Positions 24,365-34,913 of a stretch of 64,000 nt of DNA are shown in pieces. A program made the translations under genes and the position numbers. Position 1 is the stretch's first letter, and each line of letters opens with the position of its first letter. The notes beneath the pieces were generated by a model. The model did not search any database and was not told the DNA's origin. It was given only the letters and a program-made list of their open reading frames with translations. Source of the stretch: Varroa destructor (lineage: Eukaryota > Arthropoda > Arachnida > Mesostigmata > Varroidae); the NCBI RefSeq assembly GCF_002443255.2, contig NW_019211455.1, positions 11,788,280 to 11,852,279 of the forward strand, read 5' to 3'.

Positions 24365-24866
24365 ACATCAACGTCCGTGCCATATAGATTGTTCGCGCGT
24401 ATGTTCATCGAACGGATCAATCGATCGGGCGTCCGGAATGCAGATTTCATAATGAAGTTTACTCGTTCGTCTTCACATACAGATACACCTCAATTGCTCT
24501 ATAATGTTCGGCCATTACGGCAGACATAGGGCTACGCGCGTCTGTTTCAGCCATAACGCATGTTGCTGCACTCGCTGTTACGCTTGCACGTAAACATTGA
24601 ACTTACGTGGCGGACGGCCTAATGAAAAGGGATCTCTCTCAAACGCGAACAAAGTAATTAGAATAATGTCTGCTCTGTCTGTATCTTTGTTCGATCATAC
24701 GAAATGATCTCAAATCGAACTGATGGATCGGTTAATGTTGAGCACAGCTGCTGACCAATAAACCTGATTCTCATATGGATAAGTTTCTATCACGAAAGAA
24801 ACCAGCGGCGAGCAAGAGAGAAATGATCGGAGATTCGTCTATTTTTTCGTGCGGGAGATCCTGTGT

Positions 24867-25127
24867 ATGATCAGTCGATTGATCCAGCTATCGGGTATCT
24901 GCGGCGCGAATTTGCTACGATTACTGGCGTGTGGCACGTACAACACATTAGGACTTTCACACGCGTTTAGGACTTTTCACACTGGAACGTTTTTCGGTCG
25001 AAGTGTTCGGATGAGCACCTGCACTCGTTGCGGGGGACGGTACCGAACGCCAAGCAAACACTGCAAGGGTCGCCAATGGTCGCGGCCGTCGAAAATGCCT
25101 GATAATAGAGATTTGGATGTTGGATAA
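24867..25127 (+). CDS. candidate ORF with mitochondrial-presequence-like N-terminus
   Basis: The ATG frame has 86 codons and a stop. The first 50 residues lack acidic residues, are rich in Leu, Arg, Ser and Thr, and include HAFRTFHTGTFFGRSV, which resembles a mitochondrial targeting sequence with a cleavage region. The second half has CTRCGGRY with further Cys and His residues, so a zinc-binding knuckle is possible. This could be a small mitochondrial protein or a first exon. The Cys-X2-Cys-Gly-Gly pattern also resembles retrotransposon zinc knuckles, but no second knuckle follows. The phases of nearby ORFs do not prove one gene. Confidence 0.2.
   Translation: MISRLIQLSGICGANLLRLLACGTYNTLGLSHAFRTFHTGTFFGRSVRMSTCTRCGGRYRTPSKHCKGRQWSRPSKMPDNRDLDVG
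24948..24982. repeat. 15-16 bp tandem duplication, unit 19
   Basis: TTAGGACTTTCACAC at 24948 recurs as TTAGGACTTTTCACAC at 24967. It lies inside the 24867-25127 ORF, where a one-base difference between the copies shifts their reading frames. Confidence 0.75.
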
Positions 25128-28100
25128 GGAACACGTTAGATATACGTAGATAACTAGATATTATGCTTTATCATTTTTAAAGTGCCGCCATTCGACGGGA
25201 CGTTTCGCGCATCTGGCATTTATCCGTGTTATTCGGATCGAACGATCCGAAACAACTAAGTAATTTTTTTACTCAGGCTGTGACAAAGGAGCACGGCGGT
25301 GTCTCTGGCCTAAAAACAAATACCACTTATAGAAGGGAAGAATTCCTATAGAACTTAGGTTCAACAGCTCGTATTTATTGTATGGGAAGCGGGGATGGTC
25401 AATCGATGAAATGTCCTACGATAACATTTGCTTGGTTATTTCAACCACAGCTAGAAAAATCGAAGAAAAATATACACGAGGAAATTCGAATGATGCCTGC
25501 ACAATAAGTACGGAGGCTGTTTTGACGAAATAAGGTATTTCACCTCCAGCAGATCTTCAAGATCTTCTTTGCTGATCAAAAAAGCTGTATAATTTCACGT
25601 TTACCTCACTCATTACACAGATTTTTAACCAATGATTAGCGACTAAGGCTTTTATCCGGAACACCAAATCATATAGAAATAGCCAGCGAAACAATATCGC
25701 CCGTGATACTTGGCTTTATATAGCGGAATAATGTTTTTTTCCCGATCAAGATTCCAGACTAAATATGCAGTAGATACGTTTAATACAACTTCAAAAATAT
25801 CTTCTATTTAGTCACAAGTTACGTTGTGTAGATCTACAAGGAACAGTTGCTCTTATGGCTACGTTGAAATTTAGCTCCATGCATCATACGACATTTTCGT
25901 AGCCATGCTTCTTTGTCGCTACATGTTCCCTTGTTACCACTTTAAAATCAACCTATTGCCCGTCTCAAGACATAGCCATCTATGTATGTTTCTCGTACGT
26001 AAAAAAATTAAAAGATAAAAGGGAGGCAGAAGGGGACAAACCGATCATGCAACACAAGTGGCCACAAGTACACACGTATACATAGGTAAGCTACGAAGTT
26101 ACCTGGTCGCCACTGCATGGCTACAACTTTTTTATCGATTGTCCAGCTACGAACACAACTTCTGTTCGGCAGCTACGAATTACCGGTGCTGACACACATC
26201 GTCGCGCGGAATGGCCAATGATTAAAAAAAAAACCACCTGCTTAGTCGGTCAGACTAAAAGCAATGCCGCATCGTTCCATTTGCTTATTGAGTTAATTGG
26301 TTGGTATGAGACCGAAGCCGTTGTCTACATGTGAAAGGGATTAGGCCTGAAGGCGACGGCAAAGGTATGCTTGCGCTGGCTGAACTTAGTCAAGCGGCTA
26401 TTTTTGCCTGGCAACTTCTCCGGCGTCAATAGATGACTCCGACGGTCTGTCCATTGACTTTCTGGTCAGCTTCTGTATTTCAGCCAGCTGAACTTTTTTA
26501 GTAGTCGTGGTTTGTGTTGGCCTGCTGCCGGTTGTGAGGACGCGCGCGCTGGATTCCTAGGGGCCTGCCAACGTTCTTTCTGCCAAGAAGGATGATCGCC
26601 CTTCAAATGCTCGATGTCGATGTGGTGCTGCGATGGCTGTTGTTATTGTTGTTGTTTCTGCCACGCTGTCGTCTATTTCGTGCCGTTAGTTTTTCCGTAC
26701 CCAATTCACGGCAGCGGTAGCAGTAGCAGGGCAGAAAGCTGCCGTTCTTTCTCTCTTCCTCGTTCACTAGGCGATAGATAGCGACAGATAAAGCCAATCC
26801 CCTTTCGCTTTTCTTGCTTGCCCCCTAACAGCAAACAGCTACTACCTACGCCATTCACAAACACAGTTTTCTGTCTTACACACTCAGTCAGTTAGTCATA
26901 CGCCCATTTAAGTTGCTCCAGGCCTCTCCTTTATTGCTGTGGCGCGTCCTGTGTTTTTTGCCATTGTTGCTGAATCGCCCATTGAGCAAAAATTGTCTCC
27001 AGAACTTCTACTAGTATATATTACTCAATACTGTAGCTGTCCCCGATATACCCCGAAGTGGGGTACGTCTAACGAGGTTCTATTGATGACTCGTTTTGTG
27101 GCAATAAGCCAAGACAAAGGCTGAAACCGCTTTAACCTGTTGCTTGCTACTACACTGACCTATCAGTGTCCTTTTGACGTAGCTCAACTAAAATATTGAT
27201 TAGTAATTGGCACTGTTTTATCTGTCGAATATCTGGCTTGAGTAAGTTAACGATGTGACAGCGAAGTTTCATCGTATTGACTACGTGTGACTGATATCCA
27301 TACGTATTGTGATATGATGATTCTAGTAATGATTACGGCAGCAAGGACGTTGCCGACTGAACTTCTAGTCAACTTTTTGCTTTCATACTCTACTGGATTT
27401 ATTGATCGAGAGATGACTGTTTTCTCACTAGTCATCCACCCACAAGCAAATGGCTCGCTTACTAAGAAAAACTTCTCTATATGATTGCACTACTCAAACA
27501 TAGGCATAATCATAAGAATAGAACCAGCCAGGGTGCACGTTTTGTCCGGTTCAGCGTTTGCCTAACGACGAAGCGCGAATCATTTATGATTACTGCCGTC
27601 CATCGGTCAACTACAACGATAACTCAAGCTGCCGGTTCGACTCTTTATGAAGGTAATATGGTGCCTGGAACGGGAAAAAGTCAGACTCCGTAACGTATTT
27701 CGTCCCGAGTGTTCTTATGGCGTACTAAGAGTAGAATATGGCAGTCTATTGTAGTAGTGGGGAGTTCGTCGAGTTGATGTTGTCTTTTCTTGTGGCTGTT
27801 AGCCGATGTAAGTGTTAACGCGATCTCTGATTGCGGACGAGACGACCGTTATTTATCGATATTGATCAAAGGATTGACGGAAGGAATATTGGCTGTTCAA
27901 CGAAGTTTGACCATTGAATCGCCGAGCAGCTCCTGACGATTGGAGCGGTTTAGCTCTGACTGGGGGCGGAAGGAGGGGTGAAAGAAGGAGGCCGAGATTC
28001 ACAAACGAAGTTTTGCTAAAGGCCGAAATCTAGCTGATATGTCGGCGATATTTAAGAGCGAGGTAAATTGGTTTGAGAAGAAACGCTATGTTGCGCTTAC

Positions 28101-29220
28101 TACAGCCACAGGCTCTACTTGAGCCTTTGATGTTTGTTTGTTACGCATTTCAGATGCATGAAATAATCCAACACGATATATCTGCGACACATCGTACTGA
28201 TATGCGTAGACAAGGGTAGTTGTTAGGCCGACACTGACTGAGCCTATCTGCTTAGATTCCACCGCCAATTGAAGATACTAGGAACAATATATATATACAA
28301 ACGACTAGCCAAGCCATGTGTAATTGTCCCCTTATAAAGCAAGCCTAACACGTCCTCCAATAACGTCTCCCCTAACGTGTCCATCAATGCAGTCAGACAT
28401 TGAGTAGTTGCATAATGTTTGAGGAGTTCACATAGTGGTCACATCAAGAGTAACCTTAAGGTACGATGATTGAGCTACCATTGTGATTGCTAGCCTTCTA
28501 TGTGACTATTTATAATAACATTGCATCAATCCGAGGCCTGAAAGCCAATCGCTCATTGATGTATAGCTGGTACGGAAAATAATATTATGTTACTAAATAA
28601 TTGTATGTATTGCTACAGGTTCATGCTGTGCTCGAGCTACCTCTAAACGAATAACGCTCGGGTGCGTTATTTTCATTTATACCTACACAATTGTTTATCA
28701 ATGTACTTTAATGTGTTATCATGTAAATAACAATGCCAGTTCGATAAATAGTATGAGCAGGTACAGCGACTCTGTAGAATGAACTCGCAGTAGGACAATT
28801 TTTAGCCTTTGAACAGATGTTTTTTGCATTGGTCACCTTATAAGTTGACTGAGGATTTCGTTTCCTGCACACCAATGTATTTTCCAGTGTTATAGTGATC
28901 TAGACAACATTCTTTACTCCAGCTGTACAGATGGCACCCCGAACCGAGTGGGCGGGCCTCAGCGGCCACGATCGGCATGTCGGCCATCTCTCCAAATTCA
29001 AACGCCTTCCAACGCCTGGACGAGTATAGTTTGTGTGTTATGCTCAACAGAAGATAAACCCTGGCGATTCGGACGAGGTGCTATTGACCGATCGCGTACA
29101 TAGTCCTTTGCACCCTTGCCACATCCGATTGAAGCGCAATGTGTTTACCAAACAAACTACGTAACTATACTAGTAGTCATTATAATAACTGTAATACCAA
29201 CCGTTAGTCAGTAAATATAG
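25128..29220. other. noncoding stretch
   Basis: No supported gene. One palindrome (25232) is listed separately. Between 26.4 and 26.95 kb the DNA is richer in GC and in GTT/CAG triplets and could be a regulatory or 5' UTR region, but no exon could be defined. Confidence 0.5.
25232..25251. repeat. 20-bp near-perfect palindrome
   Basis: TTCGGATCG and CGATCCGAA are reverse complements around AA. The core TCGGATCG/CGATCCGA recurs in the palindrome at 61171. Confidence 0.9.
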
Positions 29221-29282
29221 GTCAGGTGGCCTAGCTAAGGCCTCTGAAAAACGAGAGGCTACACAACTTTGCGCTTGAATAT
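29221..29282 (+). pseudogene. tRNA-Leu-like fragment
   Basis: GTCAGGTGGCCTAG, then CTAAGGC, resembles the 5' half of eukaryotic tRNA-Leu (acceptor strand GTCAGG, A box TGGCCNAG, then CTAAGGC), with a short deletion in the D loop. It is followed by a 6-bp stem (GCCTCT/AGAGGC, 29240-29259) with an 8-base loop in the anticodon-arm position. The 3' half is degenerate: CGCTTGAATATGG is only a poor B box. This is best read as a decayed tRNA or SINE head, not a working gene. Confidence 0.35.
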
Positions 29283-29714
29283 GGTTTAGCTCCCAGAATA
29301 GATGAACAGTCAAAACCCCCCGGGTCGACGAATGGTCCACGCAGAGGTGTAGACACCTTTGTGCGTGCCGGAATCTTCGATCTCTTTTTGTCGTTGGCTA
29401 TGGTACGATCAATTGTTCGGCAAGGGCTGCTGGTAAACGGGCAAATTTTTTCCGATATTTTAACAATACATTTTCAGTGTCGCGTAGTTTAACGAGTAGT
29501 CTTCGGACAAAGTTGATGCTTTTCTTTATTTTGTTAATTTAGCAATAAAAACTCTAACGACAACAACAGCAAACCTAAGCCACACAAATATGCTAGAAAA
29601 TGTCCGGTCTCAGACACCTTACCGATACAATTCCTAGTCCATAACAACTTTGCAATATAACAGTTATAAATATTAATTATATATTTGATTACTATTTGCT
29701 TTTACCCATTTCAG
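29283..29714. other. AT-rich noncoding stretch
   Basis: Nothing coding is seen. The last 25 bases form a T/C-rich tract ending in the acceptor used by the next entry. Confidence 0.5.
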
Positions 29715-29944
29715 TTATGTTTACTCATGTTTGTCCGTGTGTCTCATTGACGTCAAATGTGTGGAGACAGACAGGCAGACACGAGGTAGTTAACAATGTT
29801 GTACATAGGCCGTCCATTGTAACGTTTATTAAATCCTATACAGTATTATTCATGTTCCTGTTCGCTATGCTTTACTACCCCATCTATGCAGCTACAAGTC
29901 AAATGTTTATAGAAACGATGACCAACGACTACAAAATGCCCTAG
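29715..29944 (+). CDS. candidate exon with a membrane segment
   Basis: A strong acceptor (GCTTTTACCCATTTCAG) is followed after two bases by an ATG and a 75-codon frame ending in TAG. The peptide has a hydrophobic stretch (YTVLFMFLFAMLYYPIYAA) near residues 47-65 that could span a membrane, flanked by polar residues. If real it may be a last exon. No family is recognised, and the AT-rich context makes chance open frames and hydrophobic runs common. Confidence 0.18.
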
Positions 29945-30522
29945 CTCTTCATATTTCTCACTATTTTTCCGTGTTTTGTCTGCGTTAGAAATGCGGCAAA
30001 GGAATGCCCGCCGAGCTTCGCCGCGAATTATACCTATCTTTTTTTTAACTTGACTGTCAATTTTATTTACTATGTACGTCTGGTTGCGGCTGTCGTTGGG
30101 CCTGCCGGCGGATATTGTTAGGTGCCACGTATAATCACCAAAGAGATAGACACTTCGCCAACTTCATGAAGACCTCGTGTCGTGGGACTTCATAAGCTTT
30201 TCGGTCCATCACTTCGTTGGCTTAAGAGGAACACACGCTGATGTATCGCCGCGTACAGGTATCTATATGCACAGGACGTTCATATTATCATTACGTCATG
30301 CATAGACTTCGGCTCCAAAAGCTGTTTGAGTCTGCATAAGCCAATGCCCTACAGCGTAGCGTTAGACTGGCTATACGGTACCCCCTAGACTCACCGTGAG
30401 TGGCTTTAGTTGTACTGGTTACTTAGGTATAGTCGGTAGGCGTCTGTGATAACAACGCATATTTGGTATAGCTTCTGCATGGCTCACCCATACCAAACTG
30501 AATAAAGCTAATGGAAGCGGTA

Positions 30523-30552
30523 GTGGTTTCGCGTAGCCACAGCGAAAACCAC
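30523..30552. repeat. 10-bp hairpin with one bulge
   Basis: GTGGTTTCGC pairs with GCGAAAACCAC, with a single bulged base and a 9-base loop. Confidence 0.7.
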
Positions 30553-32652
30553 ATCCGAGTTTCCAAACAGCTGATTCTTCAAAATTAAGGAGTCCTTACT
30601 TTTAACCGAATGTGATGTTCTTTGTCGGTAGCAGACATGCTACACGCTCTATCAGAACTCAGTCCAGGTTTTAATGCACTGCAGCACATTGCGCCATTGG
30701 AACTTGTGCCAGGGTCACTTGGCACATAGTTCACTAGAAAATCTGCTCTAAAAGGCAGTAAAGCCGCCATCTATAGCAGTGGCAATAGCGGCATCGAACG
30801 ACAGATTCTGTATCATTTCCACTTATCTTCTGAGCGTTTTTTCCGCCGTTATGTAGGTTTCAGTCTAATCGCCATATGTGTGTACCTCTAGCCTGCGTCT
30901 GTACCTGTGCTTAATGCCCACATAGTGCTTTTCTGCACTGCTAGTGGCAAACAATGCAACATTACGCTAAGCTTGTTTGTCGCACGGATTTCTGAGCGTA
31001 AATTTGTCCGCTTGTTTGATCAGAGAGCCGCAATGCTAAACGTGCATTAACGGCGAAAAAGATAACTTCTGCCAGAGTCACCCTGATACAGCTTGTTGGC
31101 TCGTTGCGGATTCCTATCACGCATAGCATTAGCTACGACGGAGGTGGCCGGTAAGTTAAGTAATGAATAAACTGTTGTTTTCTCTTACGTTGCTCGTTCG
31201 CCCCTATCTGTCTAGGCTACTCCCGTCGCTGTCGTTGTTGCCAACCGTGATTCGTTGCCATAGTGAACAAGACGCATGGGGCAGGACATCGCGAAGTAGG
31301 GGCTCTGTTGTACCCAACCAAGGACTCATTCAGTAAAATGTTGTTGTTGTTGTTTGCCACTAAAGGGCTCCGTCGATGTCTATCGAAACATTTGTTTCTG
31401 GTTATGAGTCTGGCTGGGCTTTCATTGCCGCCGTTCTAATGTCCATCCGTTTGGTTGTTTTTAGTTCCTCGTAGCATCGATGAACTCTGATGACGATGGC
31501 GCTCATGTTTGAACCTTGGCTGTGGCGCCACCTCCGTCGAACCTGCGGAAACCCCGAAGTAGACATATACGACAGCTAGCGCTGTCAGTATCACAAATGC
31601 CGGTGGGGACGGCACAGTCACTACTCTATCCTATTGGCGATCGTCGTTTCGCTTTACTTTTGCTGTTGCTGTTGCTATTCCCCCCCCCCTCCCCCTTTAG
31701 CCTTTGTGCCTTGTGGTGCCACACCCATAAATGCTGAATTCATCCTGCTATACTGACTAAGAGCTACCTGTCCATTAGTGGGATTTAGCTGCTGTGTGTG
31801 CTGTCGCTGCTTTGGTAGCGTCCTGGCACGGTCTCTTCCCAGCACTGTGTCTTTCATGCAAGACGTTGTTATCGTCGATTTTCTTTAGTTGGCTCTGACT
31901 CCGCCGGTTGACTTCGGCAGGAATTTGATAAACACTAAGAAATATGGTAGACTCGGCTAGCAAGCGAGTAAGCAATACATATACTCATAATCGCTTTCGA
32001 TCATATATCGGCACCGATGCGTCGCGCGAACAAACGCGACACACGCATATACTGATCGACTAATGTCCGGCGCGACGCGCATCGAAGCTATGGCTGACAG
32101 AGTGCGGCATCATTTATTGAGAGTGTGATAATCAATAACAGCTTACACAGTGTTCTATACCTATTCGTGGTTTCGAAAAAAAAAAAAATAGGAAAAGCCC
32201 TGCTCCAGTCGGTAGAATTAATAGCAAAAGTCGTGGCTGATCGGTATTCAACGAATAAACAATGAATATTGCTTGATCTTGATATATATACAAAAGCGTT
32301 AATGAAAAACCGTTTGTGATTCCGGCAAGACTATGCTCGATTAATCAGTAGTTGGTAGTGGAAAATGAAACGGTTCGATGCCTACTACTTCCATAAACCT
32401 AATTGTGCTCGGCTAACCTAAAAAATCGTTTAAGCTGGTGCATATACGTATGAATCAATCACGTATACCTTTAGGGTATATTCTGAAGGGGAATTTAGAC
32501 CTGTATATCATTTTCGGCCATAGCCGATCACTTTTGCATTCACGAAAAGCATTTAATCGTCTGCAAAGCTGGATTTTGTTTGATTTAACATTAACGAATT
32601 AGCATTGGCATGTCAGAAATACACCAGACACGCATACATACAAGGTTTTATG

Positions 32653-32688
32653 CACACACACACAACCTTAGATGTTCCTTGTGTGTGT
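32653..32688. repeat. CA repeat with inverted GT repeat
   Basis: (CA)6 at 32653-32664 and (GT)4 at 32681-32688 form 10-bp complementary arms (ACACACACAA/TTGTGTGTGT) around a 13-base spacer. Confidence 0.8.
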
Positions 32689-33242
32689 ATGTAGGCGTGC
32701 ATTTATTTACAGTACATTTTAGCATTGTTCCCCCACGTACCCCTGTATTGTGCCCCGTCTTCGACCATCAAAGAAACGAACTGCCGATCACGGTGCGCGG
32801 GACTAAGCGTAATTGTTCATGAGCGTATCCTCCTCGTGCTCCAACACCTTTACGGCAACCGGTAGCAGCATTTAGACTTACCACTGGTCTGTTAACAATT
32901 GAGTCCATTGTCATATCATAATTCGCATCATTTTCTTCGGTCAGCACACGCACGAGACTACAGAAATATTAAAAAGGGGCCATATGAACGAAGTCGATCT
33001 TACGCTCGTATTGACGATAGTGATAGCATCGTATTGCTATAGCTGTCTCTTCTGAATGAAGTTGGCTAGCTTCGTTGACAGAATGGCTGAAATACATTCG
33101 TCCTCTCTTCAGCTTTAAATGACTTAGCCAGCCGTCGATGCCGACATAGCGAAGAAGAACGAACGAGATTTACGGCCTCAAAGAACGCTGGGGTGTTTGA
33201 TTTCGATACAACGGGTGACCGGTATTATCCTATCGAAACGGT

Positions 33243-33467
33243 TGGTAGCCTTCCTATTTGTCTGTTGTGCCACTAATTGATTCGTATTCCGTGACTCACC
33301 TGATTCAGTGCATTGAATACGTGACCGACCTATTGAGTTCGATACACAATACCTCCCTGCATTCGGTGAAAGAGATAGTAATTGCGATAAAAAAAAAACA
33401 AGCCATTGCTTCTGTATCTCGCAAGCTCTCGCGTAAGCCTTTGTGGCAGTTACACGAAATGTTTTGA
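33243..33467 (+). CDS. possible exon in a region open in three frames
   Basis: The plus frame is open from just after a weak acceptor (GGTTGGTAG) to TGA, giving a peptide such as PLIDSYSVTHLIQCIEYV then a Lys/Arg-rich end. Two minus frames are open over the same bases (33178-33483 and 33305-33598). At most one can be protein, and none is recognised. The composition of the plus peptide is natural, but there is no donor and no family match. Confidence 0.15.
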
Positions 33468-34742
33468 CATTGAAAACCTGCATAGCAACAGAGCGTCGAA
33501 CGGGATAAAACTAACACGAAGCGTTCGTAGTTCGATTCACTGCCGAATGAAAGCGACGCTTTATTGATAGTCGATTGAAGGAAACACGTAACCGCCAATC
33601 CTTCAAAAAGACAAAAACTACGATAGCAAACAATTTAGTGAAAACGGCGTTTTGGATGTCCTGTTTGAACAATACTTTGAAGCAAGTAATTAATACTATT
33701 CACCAATTTTTTTTCGCCAGTAATGCTAGAAGTATATTATACCACATATATAGGTAATATATACATATATAATAGGGATGTCATCGTTTGAACCATGATG
33801 ACCACCGCGCCATTATCACCTGATCGAAGGATTATCCACTCAAGGATTCAAGGATAACTGTCAAATGCGTTCGAATGCCCATGTATGCAGCTAACATTTA
33901 GTTCTGCATCATCCGATCAACCCATTGAGGCGTGATGATACAACGCAACAGGACTAGTGCCTGCTGGGGTACAAATGTGTGATAGTGATAACGCTCATTT
34001 CATAATTAGACAGCAGTAACAGTAAATACATATATCGGAAACAGGAGGAAGGGCAGACCTTTGGGAGGATCCTGCGAATTAGACGTATGAACCTTGCTGC
34101 TGTAACCATTGACGCTACAATCATTCAACAACGGGGAGACCACGTGTGGTCGGTGGTCATTCGCATGGCGTCGTAGGACAATTGATGCCGTCAATCTCTG
34201 GCCTAACTAATCGCGATCATAAGGCTGCGTCTTCTGGATCCCCCTAGCTAACGGGGACCATGCACGGTATTACTTGACACACCCAGTTGTCGTTCGCTTA
34301 TTACTAGCGCTAACTAGGCTGGCGCTCATCAGTTCCTTCATTTAAGTTTGTTATCCGTATCAGCCTGGCATTTCCCTTTACGTTCATTAACAGTACGAAC
34401 CGTCGCAGCAATGCTGAGAAACGAGGAAAAAAGAAGAGTAAGAGCAAAAGCTTGACCAACAGAAGATTTCAGTGAGCATAAACATCTACGCGAGTACTAC
34501 GTACGCTAGCAATACATGGTAAGTAGGCCTAGTTACTGGCCTGATTAAGCTGACATGCGTATTGCAGTGACGCTGTCAGCTGGCGGAGATTCCGCGTAGA
34601 GGGGGTAATAGGTATGACAAGTTGAACGTTATTCAAGGCAGCAAAGGGCAAAAAGACCTCGTACTCGAAGAAGGAAATACCGAGGCGCCCTACGACAAAC
34701 AACGAATGGAAAGGGGCATTGTGCCGTTGCTGTAGCAGTAGA
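33468..34742. other. noncoding stretch
   Basis: Nothing above chance is seen. ORFs are short and lack splice support. Confidence 0.5.
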
Positions 34743-34913
34743 ATGTTCGGACGTGGTAGTAGCTTAAAGCAGAACTCGGCCTTTGGTCGGACCGAACTTC
34801 TCGGTTTTTCGTTTCGGGATCCGTTCAGTCAACGATGGTCGGTCATTGAGGGAGTGGCCACGAGAGGCCGAATTCGGACGGACATCGTACTACAGCGAAT
34901 GAACTACAGCTAG
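34743..34913 (+). CDS. small ORF, unrecognised
   Basis: The ATG frame of 56 codons ends in TAG and uses many G- or C-ending codons. The peptide is balanced, with both charged and hydrophobic residues (start MFGRGSSLKQNSAFG, then FSFRDPFSQRW). An acceptor-like TTGCTGTAG lies just upstream at about 34735. It could be a short last exon or a chance frame. No family is recognised. Confidence 0.15.
   Translation: MFGRGSSLKQNSAFGRTELLGFSFRDPFSQRWSVIEGVATRGRIRTDIVLQRMNYS

Larger units (their letters stand above)
29945..33242. other. noncoding stretch
   Basis: No supported gene. A hairpin (30523), a C10 run (31680-31689) and CA repeats (32653) occur. The 31.3-31.9 kb part is somewhat GC-rich, with GTT/GCT triplets. 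Confidence 0.5.

Noticed and set aside
25012..25060. Retrotransposon gag zinc knuckle
   Set aside because: Only CxxC plus scattered Cys/His. The CCHC spacing is wrong and no gag, protease or RT sequence lies nearby.
29315..29328. Polylinker-like CCCGGGTCGAC suggesting vector contamination
   Set aside because: Only 11 bases; no other vector sequence on either side.
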